Positions 32,062-39,654 of a stretch of DNA of 64,000 nucleotides are shown here, one piece after another. The translations under genes were made by a program, and so were the position numbers. Below the pieces are notes generated by a model. The model had not been told where the DNA came from. It ran no database searches and saw only the letters and a program-made list of their open reading frames with translations. The stretch is from Clostridia bacterium. Its GTDB lineage: Bacteria; Bacillota; Clostridia; Christensenellales; Borkfalkiaceae. Where the stretch lies: positions 1-64,000 of the forward strand of contig JAFVYV010000012.1 of assembly GCA_017508485.1 (NCBI GenBank), given 5' to 3'. Position 1 is the first letter of the stretch, and every line of letters starts with the position of its first letter.

Positions 32062-33891
32062 ATGATTACTTCAAAAGAATTAAGAGAAAAATGGATAAAG
32101 TTTTACGAAGAACGTGGTCACGTTAATATCGGCGCAGTTTCTTTAATAGGCGATGGTTCAACCGGCGTTATGTTTAACGTTGCAGGTATGCAACCACTTA
32201 TGCCATACTTACTTGGTAAAAAACACCCTTCTGGCAGTACAAGACTTTGCAACGTTCAAGGTTGTGTTAGAACGGTTGATATTGACTCTGTTGGTGATGC
32301 AACTCACTTTACCTTCTTTGAAATGATGGGTAACTGGAGTCTTGGCGACTACTTCAAAAAGGAAAAGACAAGATGGTCTTTTGAACTTTTAACGGAAGTT
32401 TTTGGTTTTGAAAAGGAAAAAATTTGTTCAACCGTTTTTGAAGGTAACGAATCTGCTCCAAGAGATAATGAAACTGCTGAACTTCTTAAAGGTTTAGGCA
32501 TTAAAGAAGAAAATATTTTCTATTTAGACAAGTCTAACAACTGGTGGGAACTTGAAGGTACGGTTGGCACTCCTTGTGGTCCTGACAACGAATGGTTCTA
32601 TCCAAGACACGACAATCCTTGCTCACCTACTTGCGACGTTAACTGTGATTGTGGTAGATACGTTGAAATTGGTAACGACGTTTATATGCAATACAAAAAG
32701 TTAGAAGGTGGAAAGTACACCGAACTTGAAAACAAAAACGTTGACACGGGTTTTGGGCTTGATAGACTACTTCTTTTCTTAAACAATTTAGACGACGGTT
32801 ATAAAACCGACCTATTCATTGACTCAATTAACCTTTTACAAGAAGTTTCAGGCAAAGATTATGAAACTGATGAAGTTGCAAGAAAGGCTATGCGTATTAT
32901 CGCAGACCACACAAGAACTTCGGTTATGTTAATAGGTGACAGAAACGGTATTTTACCATCTAACACGGGCGCAGGTTATATTTTAAGAAGACTTATGCGT
33001 AGAGCAATAAGATACTGCAAAAACTTAAACGTTGATGCAACCGTTATTTTAGAAGTTGCTAAAATCTTTATTGAAAAAATTTACAACGACGCATATCCAC
33101 TACTTGTTGAAAAAGAAGGTTATATTTTAGATGAAATTCTAAAAGAAATTAACAAGTTTGAAGCAACTTTAGCATCTGGTATGAAGGAATTTGACAAGTG
33201 CATTATCGGTATGGAAAGAAAGAACGCGTTTATGGCGCAAAAAGACCCAAATTATATTCCTGAAACGGTAATTAGTGGTAAACAAGCGTTTAGGTTATAC
33301 GATACTTTTGGTTTCCCACTTGAACTTACTAAAGAACTTGCTGAAGAAAAGGGTTTAACGGTTGATGAAGTTGGCTTTAACGATGCATTTAAAGAACATC
33401 AAGAAAAGTCAAAGGCACAAGCAGTTTCTGCAAAAGGTGGCTTAACTGAACAAACGGAAATTACAACAAACTACCATACAGCAACACACATTATGCTTGC
33501 AGGTCTTCGTAAAATGTTTGGTACTTCAACTGAACAAAAAGGTTCTAACATTACGGAAGAAAGACTTCGTTTTGACTTCAACTTAGACCACAAAATGACG
33601 GCTGAAGAATTAAAGGAATTAGAAGATTTCGTTAACGACGTTATTGAAAGAAAGATTGACGTTGTTAAAACGGAAGAACCTTACAACAAGGCTGTATCAG
33701 AAGGGGCTTACGGTGTATTTACTGCCGAAAGTGACGACCAAATAGTTTCTATCTACACCATTGACGGCGTTGATAAGCAAATTTGTGGTGGTCCACACGC
33801 AAAAAATACTGGCGACCTTGGTAAGTTTATTATTAAAAAGGAAGAAAGTTCATCTAGCGGGGTTAGAAGAATTAAAGCCGTTTTAAGATAA
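32062..33891 (+). CDS. alaS: Short alanyl-tRNA synthetase lacking the C-Ala domain
   Basis: The class II catalytic core (GVMFNVAGMQPLMPYLLG, motif 2 and the GFGLDRL motif 3) and the editing domain with zinc-ligand segments HTATH and CGGPH are present. The protein stops at 609 residues just after the editing domain, whereas typical bacterial AlaRS has about 870 and carries a DHHA1/C-Ala dimerisation domain. No downstream frame in the window continues the gene. It could be a natural compact AlaRS, as in some reduced lineages, or a second copy. It is the third gene of the cysE operon. Confidence 0.9.
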   Translation: MITSKELREKWIKFYEERGHVNIGAVSLIGDGSTGVMFNVAGMQPLMPYLLGKKHPSGSTRLCNVQGCVRTVDIDSVGDATHFTFFEMMGNWSLGDYFKKEKTRWSFELLTEVFGFEKEKICSTVFEGNESAPRDNETAELLKGLGIKEENIFYLDKSNNWWELEGTVGTPCGPDNEWFYPRHDNPCSPTCDVNCDCGRYVEIGNDVYMQYKKLEGGKYTELENKNVDTGFGLDRLLLFLNNLDDGYKTDLFIDSINLLQEVSGKDYETDEVARKAMRIIADHTRTSVMLIGDRNGILPSNTGAGYILRRLMRRAIRYCKNLNVDATVILEVAKIFIEKIYNDAYPLLVEKEGYILDEILKEINKFEATLASGMKEFDKCIIGMERKNAFMAQKDPNYIPETVISGKQAFRLYDTFGFPLELTKELAEEKGLTVDEVGFNDAFKEHQEKSKAQAVSAKGGLTEQTEITTNYHTATHIMLAGLRKMFGTSTEQKGSNITEERLRFDFNLDHKMTAEELKELEDFVNDVIERKIDVVKTEEPYNKAVSEGAYGVFTAESDDQIVSIYTIDGVDKQICGGPHAKNTGDLGKFIIKKEESSSSGVRRIKAVLR

Positions 33892-33904
33892 CTTAAAAAA
33901 ACAA

Positions 33905-33933
33905 TTGACAAATTAAAATAAAATAACTATACT
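33905..33933 (+). promoter_or_regulatory. Promoter of the tRNA-Arg repeat transcript
   Basis: Consensus TTGACA (33905-33910), 17 bp, TATACT (33928-33933). Expected transcription begins near 33940, inside a hairpin (TTAAGCAACTT 33936-33946 with AAGTTGCTTAA 33952-33962), and runs through both repeats into the tRNA. Confidence 0.75.
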
Positions 33934-33967
33934 AATTAAGCAACTTGGAAAAAGTTGCTTAATATAA

Positions 33968-34104
33968 GCGCCGTTAGCTCAGCTGGAAACTTCGTATTTC
34001 CTCGGCTAAAGCCTCGGGCACAGAGCTACGCTCCATCCAACTGAGCACAAGCTCTACTTAAAAAACTTAATATTTCATAGCAGTTATTTTACTGCTATGC
34101 ACAA
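33968..34104 (+). repeat. tRNA-Arg-derived repeat, unit 1 (137 bp)
   Basis: It starts with 20 bases identical to the tRNA-Arg 5' end (acceptor strand plus D-stem and loop), continues with about 45 bases unrelated to tRNA, then carries an inverted D-arm copy (TCCAACTGAGC, 34036-34046) that can pair with the forward arm GCTCAGCTGGA (33977-33987). It ends in a small hairpin ATAGCAGT/ACTGCTAT. Unit 2 follows at once. Confidence 0.85.
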
Positions 34105-34242
34105 GCGCCGTTAGCTCAGCTGGAAACTTCGTATTTCCTCGGCTAAAGCCTCGGGCACAGAGCTACGCTCCATCCAACTGAGCACAAGCTCTACTTAATA
34201 AAACTTAATATTTCATAGCAGTTATTTTACTGCTATACACAA
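34105..34242 (+). repeat. tRNA-Arg-derived repeat, unit 2 (138 bp)
   Basis: It is nearly identical to unit 1; I see one inserted base and about two substitutions. The true tRNA-Arg gene begins where a third unit would start and shares the same first 20 bases. Confidence 0.85.
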
Positions 34243-34319
34243 GCGCCGTTAGCTCAGCTGGATAGAGCGTTGGTCTACGGAACCAAAGGCCAGGGGTTCG
34301 AATCCCTTACGGCGCGCCA
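34243..34319 (+). tRNA. tRNA-Arg (ACG)
   Basis: 77 nt with encoded CCA. Acceptor GCGCCGT pairs with ACGGCGC; the anticodon loop CTACGGA gives anticodon ACG (read as ICG after deamination); T arm GGGG-TTCGAAT-CCC. It is the only complete tRNA in this repeat locus. Confidence 0.96.
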
Positions 34320-34323
34320 CGTC

Positions 34324-34351
34324 AAAGCAAGGCTTTTTAGTCTTGCTTTTT
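34324..34351 (+). terminator. tRNA-Arg terminator
   Basis: AAAGCAAG (34324-34331) pairs with CTTGCTTT (34342-34349), then T. Confidence 0.85.
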
Positions 34352-34391
34352 CTATACAAAAAAGCTATGACTTTTCTGCCTGCTTTTCCTT

Positions 34392-34437
34392 ACCAAGTAA
34401 AATATTTGCTACACAAATCTTTTACTTGGGTTTTTTT
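34392..34437 (+). terminator. Orphan terminator-like hairpin
   Basis: CCAAGTAAAA pairs with TTTTACTTGG (34420-34429), with an inner ATTTG/CAAAT pair, followed by seven T. No gene lies between it and the preceding terminator. Confidence 0.6.
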
Positions 34438-34472
34438 ATTTTTATGGGTTAGGTGTTTTTGTTATGTGTATG

Positions 34473-34632
34473 AAAAGGGATTCGAACGGGTGGGTATCGG
34501 CAACTTACAACTTGTTCTTTTACTATAGTTGCCGACAAACAATTGATAATTGTTTGCCACCCCGGCGTGATAGTAAACGAAGTTTACGGAGCGCAATCCC
34601 TTACGGCGATTTATATATAAGCCCCTTACGGC
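34473..34632. other. tRNA-like debris and a folded segment
   Basis: The T-arm piece GTTCGAATCCCTT of tRNA-Arg is present inverted at 34476-34488. AATCCCTTACGGCG of its 3' end recurs at 34595-34608, and CCCCTTACGGC at 34622-34632. Between them a three-way-junction fold is possible: GGGTGG (34488-34493)/CCACCC (34557-34562), TCGGCAACT/AGTTGCCGA (34497-34505 with 34527-34535), CAAACAATT/AATTGTTTG (34536-34544 with 34548-34556). Confidence 0.55.
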
Positions 34633-34687
34633 ACATTTTTTACACAACGGCGATTTTACAATGCAAAAACTTTTCCCTTTAATAAAG

Positions 34688-34716
34688 TTGTTTAATTTTT
34701 GTAATTGTGGTAAAAT
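34688..34716 (+). promoter_or_regulatory. mntP promoter
   Basis: TTGTTT (34688-34693), 17 bp, TAAAAT (34711-34716). No yybP-ykoY-type riboswitch motif is seen in the 30-base leader. Confidence 0.55.
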
Positions 34717-34746
34717 ATGCCTAATATATATAGTTAAGGTAATATT

Positions 34747-35325
34747 ATGCTTAATTTTATGTTCTTTTTAGAAAATACTTTACTTGGCGTTGGACTTTCT
34801 ATGGACGCTTTTTCCGTTTCACTTGCTAACGGCTTAAACGACAAGTGTATGAAAAAGGGTAAAATGTTTTTGGTTTCAGGGTTATTTGCGTTTTTCCAAG
34901 CGCTTATGCCTATGATAGGTTGGATTTTAGTTCACACTTTACTTCAATACTTTACTGCGTTTGAAAAGTTTATACCTTGGATAGCACTTGCACTTTTACT
35001 TTTTATCGGTATAAAAATGATTGTAGATACCCTTAAAAAAGATGAAGATGATTGTGGTCAAAAAGTAGGGTTTTTAGCCCTTTTAATTCAAGGACTTGCA
35101 ACTTCAATAGACGCCCTTTCAGTTGGCTTTACAATTGCAGAATACGAATTTTGGGTGGCTTTAATTGCCGTGTTAATAATAGGGGTTATAACCTTTGGTC
35201 TTTGCTTTGCAGGTGTTGTTATAGGCAAAAAGTTCGGCACAAAACTAAAAAACAAAGCAGGTCTTTTAGGTGGAATTATCTTAATACTTATCGGTATTGA
35301 AATTTTTTTAACGGGAATTCTTTAA
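34747..35325 (+). CDS. mntP: Manganese efflux pump MntP
   Basis: Six membrane spans form two inverted halves. The conserved acidic motifs are SMDAFSVSLANG in the first half and TSIDALSVGF in the second, the metal-binding aspartates of the family. At 192 residues the length is standard. AAGG precedes the ATG at 34747. It stands alone with a terminator. Confidence 0.93.
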   Translation: MLNFMFFLENTLLGVGLSMDAFSVSLANGLNDKCMKKGKMFLVSGLFAFFQALMPMIGWILVHTLLQYFTAFEKFIPWIALALLLFIGIKMIVDTLKKDEDDCGQKVGFLALLIQGLATSIDALSVGFTIAEYEFWVALIAVLIIGVITFGLCFAGVVIGKKFGTKLKNKAGLLGGIILILIGIEIFLTGIL

Positions 35326-35330
35326 CAAAT

Positions 35331-35362
35331 TTAAAGAGAGTGTAATTACTCTCTTTTTTTAT
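35331..35362 (+). terminator. mntP terminator
   Basis: AAAGAGAGT (35333-35341) pairs with ACTCTCTTT (35348-35356), then T. Confidence 0.9.
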
Positions 35363-35531
35363 GCAAAAAGCAACTCTATTCATAAATAATTGTTAAAATT
35401 TAACAATAATGAAAAAATTTTTGCAAAAAAGACCTTTTTTTGACTAAAATAAAATTGACTTTAATTTTTATTTTTCCTATAATACATATTGCACAAACAT
35501 TTTTTGTATATTTTTGGAGGAAATTTTAACG

Positions 35532-37193
35532 ATGCCGGTTTTATTGCCTATTTTGGCATTTTTACCTATACTTGTGACACTCGTTTTAATGATGGTCTTT
35601 AAGTGGCCTGCAAGATGGTGTCTTCTTATATCTTGGGTGTTAGCAGGTATTTTTGCTTTCTTCTTCTTTGATATAAACTTTATTGAAATTTTAGCAACTT
35701 CAACAAAAGGTATGCTATCAAGTTTTGACGTAATAATCATTATCGTTGGTGCGCTATTCCTTATGAACACACTAAAGGGTTCAGGGGCAACTGCCGCAAT
35801 CAACCGTGGTTTTAAAAATATTTGTCCTGACAAGCGTGTTCAAGCGTGTATTATCGGTTTTGCTTTCTGTTCATTTATTGAAGCAGCAGCAGGTTTCGGT
35901 ACACCGGCAGCACTAGCAGGTCCACTACTTGTTAGTTTAGGCTTTCCACCAATGGCAGCCGCTATGATAACTTTAATATTTGACTCAACTGCAGTTTCAA
36001 CTGGTGCAGTTGGTACGCCTATAACTCAAGCATTAACAATGTTAGGTTTAACTGGAAATGCAGGTTTTACTTCACAATTTGCTTTATGGACTGCACTTCC
36101 ACACGCAATAATGAGTTTATTATTACCACTTATCGTATTAATGATGACAACAAAGTTCTTCAGTAACGACAAGTCATTTAAACCAGCGCTAAAGGCAGCA
36201 CCTTTTGCTATCTTTACAGGTTTAACTTTTGCCGTTCCACTTGTACTTGTTTCATTATTCTTAAGTTATGAATTTGCATCACTTTTAGCATCTTTAATTT
36301 CAATTTTACTAACGGTTATCGCTGCTAAAAAGGGCTTTTTAGTTCCAAAAGAAACTTGGACCTTTGGTAATCCAGACAGTTGGGATAAAGACTGGCTTAC
36401 TACAAGCCAAGTTTCTGCTCCTGCAGAATCAACAATGTCAGTTCTAAAGGCTTGGATACCTTACGTTTTAGTTGCGTTAATTTTAGTACTAACTCGTATT
36501 CCTGCACTTGGAATTAAAGGGGTATTAAACGGCAACGAATTAGCACTTTCTTGGAACGGTATTTTTGGTGTTAAAGACTTTACTACAGGAACAGGCACAG
36601 AACTTTCTTGGAGCTTAAAGTGGGCATACTTACCTGGTACTTTCTTTATACTAGTTGCAGTTATAACCTTCTTTATTCACAAAATGAAAAAAGAAAAAAT
36701 AAAGGACGCAGTAGTTGATACCGGTAAACAAGTTTGGGGTGCTGCAGTTGCACTACTTTTCGGTATCGCTTTAGTTGAAATTATGAAATTTACGCCAGAA
36801 GGTGGTGTAAGTATGATGACTACTATTGCAAACGCACTTTCTAACGTACCTTGGTGGTTATACATTGTAATTTGTCCGTTTATCGGTGTATTAGGCGCAT
36901 TTGTTTCAGGTTCAGCAACCGTTTCAATGACCTTATTTACAAACTTACAATTTGGCACAGCCTCAAAACTTGGCTTAAACCCTATCTTCGTTATTTCAAT
37001 GCAATGCGTAGGTGCGGCTATCGGTAATATGGTATGTATCAACAACGCAGTTGCCGCAAGTGCAACAATCGGCGTAACTGGTAGGGAAGGTAAACTTATA
37101 AAAATAAACGCAATTCCTATGATTATCTACTCATTAGTAACTGCGCTATTCTTTATGATAATAATTCTTTGTGGTGTAAACCCTACTTACTAA
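35532..37193 (+). CDS. lctP: L-lactate permease family transporter
   Basis: The 553-residue polytopic protein (about 13 spans) carries the LctP landmarks SFIEAAAGFGTPAAL and STAVSTGAVGTPI in the first half and VSGSATVSMTLF, then NMVCINNAVAA near the C-terminus. The family moves lactate or glycolate with protons. GGAGG at 35516-35520 fits ATG 35532; the frame's earlier TTG would overlap this site. It is a single-gene unit, without a lactate dehydrogenase or utilisation operon beside it, so import and export are both possible. Confidence 0.92.
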   Translation: MPVLLPILAFLPILVTLVLMMVFKWPARWCLLISWVLAGIFAFFFFDINFIEILATSTKGMLSSFDVIIIIVGALFLMNTLKGSGATAAINRGFKNICPDKRVQACIIGFAFCSFIEAAAGFGTPAALAGPLLVSLGFPPMAAAMITLIFDSTAVSTGAVGTPITQALTMLGLTGNAGFTSQFALWTALPHAIMSLLLPLIVLMMTTKFFSNDKSFKPALKAAPFAIFTGLTFAVPLVLVSLFLSYEFASLLASLISILLTVIAAKKGFLVPKETWTFGNPDSWDKDWLTTSQVSAPAESTMSVLKAWIPYVLVALILVLTRIPALGIKGVLNGNELALSWNGIFGVKDFTTGTGTELSWSLKWAYLPGTFFILVAVITFFIHKMKKEKIKDAVVDTGKQVWGAAVALLFGIALVEIMKFTPEGGVSMMTTIANALSNVPWWLYIVICPFIGVLGAFVSGSATVSMTLFTNLQFGTASKLGLNPIFVISMQCVGAAIGNMVCINNAVAASATIGVTGREGKLIKINAIPMIIYSLVTALFFMIIILCGVNPTY

Positions 37194-37211
37194 AAAACTT
37201 AAAGTAAAATT

Positions 37212-37251
37212 AAAAGAGCAAACACTTTTTTGTGTCTGCTCTTTTTTATAT
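37212..37251 (+). terminator. lctP terminator
   Basis: AAAAGAGCA-A-ACAC (37212-37225) pairs with GTGT-C-TGCTCTTTT (37232-37245), then T. It can serve the leftward kinase gene as well. Confidence 0.85.
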
Positions 37252-37265
37252 CTTTTTGTGTTTTT

Positions 37266-38138
37266 TTATAAAAACATTTTTAAGGTATCGTGTACTACGG
37301 TAACTTCAAACGGAATATTTTCAAAAAGTTCGCCGTCAATTTGAACGGTTAAAGGAATATCGCTTTCAATCTTAATGCTTTTAGTTAGTGCCATTTCCGT
37401 AGTTTTGTATTCTAAAATTTTACCCTTCTTAAGTTGAATAAACGCACCTGGTATTTTAGACTTTTTAATTGCCCCAACGGTAACAAAATTAAGTTCGCCG
37501 TCAAAAGGGTCTGCATCTTTACAAATGGTTAAACCGCCACCGAAGTTAGAGCCGTTAGCAACGCACGCTAAAAATGAAAGATACTTCTTCTTTTCTCCGT
37601 TAAATTCTGCCGTAAAAGAAGTGTAATCAAAGTTAAGTAAAGTTTGCACTAAAGAAACCGTATAACTCATCTTATTTTTCTTCTTTTTCTTTTGGTATCT
37701 TTTAAGAACGTCAACGTCAATACCTGCGCCGATAATGTTAATACCACGGGTCGTAGGCATTTGCATATAGTCAACAAACTTTGTTTCGCCTTTAAATATA
37801 ATATCTAGTGACTTTTCAATATCCAAAGGAATATTTACTTTTGAAGCAAAGTCGTTACCAGTACCACAAGGCACTAAACCTAAAGTAATTTTATCAAAGT
37901 CAGAAAGACCCCTAACAACTTCACTCAAAGTGCCGTCGCCACCAACGGCGATAATATTAGTAGCACCCTTTTTAATAATTTCCGTAGCAATAGTAGTTGC
38001 GTGGCCAGGGTGGTTAGTTAAATGGATTGTATATTCAACGCCACTCTCTTTGCACTTACTTTCTATTCTTTGAACGGTTTTATTTAATTTTTTACCAGTT
38101 TTGTCCCCTGCGATAGGATTTATAATAAAATCAAACAT
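37266..38138 (-). CDS. Diacylglycerol kinase-type lipid kinase (YegS/BmrU/DgkB family)
   Basis: The catalytic domain has the nucleotide-binding NPIAGDKTGKK near the N-terminus, GGDGT (about residues 64-68) and PCGTGNDFA, all typical of soluble DgkB-type kinases. At 290 residues the length is usual. It probably phosphorylates diacylglycerol for phospholipid recycling, which fits the lipid glycosyltransferase genes further right. AAGGAA precedes the ATG. Confidence 0.9.
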   Translation of the reverse strand: MFDFIINPIAGDKTGKKLNKTVQRIESKCKESGVEYTIHLTNHPGHATTIATEIIKKGATNIIAVGGDGTLSEVVRGLSDFDKITLGLVPCGTGNDFASKVNIPLDIEKSLDIIFKGETKFVDYMQMPTTRGINIIGAGIDVDVLKRYQKKKKKNKMSYTVSLVQTLLNFDYTSFTAEFNGEKKKYLSFLACVANGSNFGGGLTICKDADPFDGELNFVTVGAIKKSKIPGAFIQLKKGKILEYKTTEMALTKSIKIESDIPLTVQIDGELFENIPFEVTVVHDTLKMFL

Positions 38139-38173
38139 CTTTTGAAATTCCTTACCTATTTATTTTATAATAA

Positions 38174-38204
38174 TTGTGCAAAAAACACAAGTTTATGATA
38201 TAAT
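38174..38204 (+). promoter_or_regulatory. cca promoter, predicted leaderless
   Basis: TATAAT (38199-38204) is six bases before the ATG; the -35 is poor (TTGTGC at 38174, 19-bp spacer). There is no ribosome binding site. Confidence 0.5.
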
Positions 38205-38210
38205 ATTTTT

Positions 38211-39566
38211 ATGAAAAATTTTATAAACAAAAAATTACAAACTTTATCCACCATTTTAGACGGCAATATTTATATTGTCGGTGGTTTCGTACGTAATTTT
38301 TTAATAACTGGTACGCCTTCTGGCGATATTGACCTAGCAACGCCACTAAAAAAGGAAGACCTTTTACCTAAAATAAAAGAACTTTTTACAAAAATAGGGG
38401 AATATGAAAACACCGGTACTATAAAATTTAGTGATGAAGAAACTAACGAAGAATTTGAACTTACCACCTTTAGAAAGGAAAGTTATAGAAAGGGTGGCAC
38501 TCACACACCTGAAAAGATAGAGTTTACAACCGATATTGTTGAAGACGCAAAAAGGCGTGATTTTAAGATAAACGCAATTTACTACGACATTAAGGCAGGC
38601 AAAATTGTTGACCCACTTAACGGAATAGAAGATATTAAAAACAAAGTTATATCAACCACAAGTAGTAATAGAGAAGTTTTTTCAGAAGACGGGCTTCGTC
38701 TTATGCGCCTAGCAAGGCTAAAGGGAGAACTTGGTTTTGATATTGAAGAAAAAACCCTTTTAGAAGCCAAAAAATACGCAAAAAACATTGTTGATATCTC
38801 AAAAGAAAGAATTCTTGATGAGTTAAATAAAATTTTAGTTGCTGATATTAAATACCCTTTTTCTCCAAAATACGCGCATTACGACGGGTTAAAAGTTTTA
38901 GATGAAACAAGGGTGCTTGACTATATACTTCCTGAACTAACTAAAGGTAGGTTTATGGAACAACGAAAGGACTTTCATAGTTACGACGTGTTAGAACACT
39001 CTTTAAGAACGGTAAAGTACGCAGATAAAAGCATAAGACTTCCTGCCCTTTTGCACGATATAGGCAAGCCTTACTGTATGGAAGAATTTGCTAAATACCA
39101 CGAACACGCAAAGTATGGCGAAATTATAGCAGGTAAGGTGCTAAACAGGTTAAAAGCCCCTAAAAAGGTTATATCAAAGGTAAAAAGGCTAACCCTTCTT
39201 CATATGCTTGATATGAAAAAGGAAATGCGAGAAGGTAAAATTCGCCGTTATATTGCCGATAACCTTGATATTTTTGAAGAACTTTTACTCTTAAAACAAG
39301 CCGACTTTTCTGCTTGTAAAGACGACCTTTCTACTAACCACACGGTAATTAGGTGGCGCAGTATTTACGAAAAAATGGCTCTAGAAAAAGTTCCTTTAAG
39401 TTTAAAAGACCTTGCCGTTAAGGGTACGGATTTAGTAGGAATAATTCCTGAAGAAAAAATAGGGGAAATCTTAAAAGAACTACTTTATTTTTGTTTAAAT
39501 AACGGAAAGAACAACCAAAAAGAAAAACTTATTAAAAGGGCTTTAAATATTAAAAATAGTTTTTAA
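38211..39566 (+). CDS. cca: CCA-adding tRNA nucleotidyltransferase with HD domain
   Basis: It adds or repairs the CCA end of tRNAs. The class II polymerase head has GGFVRN and the metal-binding GDIDLAT, then RRDFKINAIYYD and EDGLRLMRLAR. An HD domain follows (LLHDIGKP, with upstream HSYDVLEHS). Both complete tRNAs in the window encode CCA, so here repair may dominate. Start ATG 38211 lies six bases after TATAAT without a ribosome site. Confidence 0.95.
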   Translation: MKNFINKKLQTLSTILDGNIYIVGGFVRNFLITGTPSGDIDLATPLKKEDLLPKIKELFTKIGEYENTGTIKFSDEETNEEFELTTFRKESYRKGGTHTPEKIEFTTDIVEDAKRRDFKINAIYYDIKAGKIVDPLNGIEDIKNKVISTTSSNREVFSEDGLRLMRLARLKGELGFDIEEKTLLEAKKYAKNIVDISKERILDELNKILVADIKYPFSPKYAHYDGLKVLDETRVLDYILPELTKGRFMEQRKDFHSYDVLEHSLRTVKYADKSIRLPALLHDIGKPYCMEEFAKYHEHAKYGEIIAGKVLNRLKAPKKVISKVKRLTLLHMLDMKKEMREGKIRRYIADNLDIFEELLLLKQADFSACKDDLSTNHTVIRWRSIYEKMALEKVPLSLKDLAVKGTDLVGIIPEEKIGEILKELLYFCLNNGKNNQKEKLIKRALNIKNSF

Positions 39567-39595
39567 TTGACTTTGCCTTCTTTAGAGTATATACT
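39567..39595 (+). promoter_or_regulatory. Promoter of the 831-residue protein
   Basis: TTGACT (39567-39572), 17 bp, TATACT (39590-39595), beginning right after the cca stop. Confidence 0.75.
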
Positions 39596-39654
39596 TTAAA
39601 TATCGTTTACAAAACTTTAATATTAACAAAATTTTTTGGAGGATTACATAATTA

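Noticed and set aside
33968..34242. CRISPR-like reading of the tandem repeats
   Set aside because: Only two units, 137-138 bp with no unique spacers, and clear tRNA origin; no cas genes.
34464..34682. Overlapping 60-72 codon frames downstream of tRNA-Arg
   Set aside because: They run through tRNA fragments and hairpins, have no ribosome site, and none resembles a protein.
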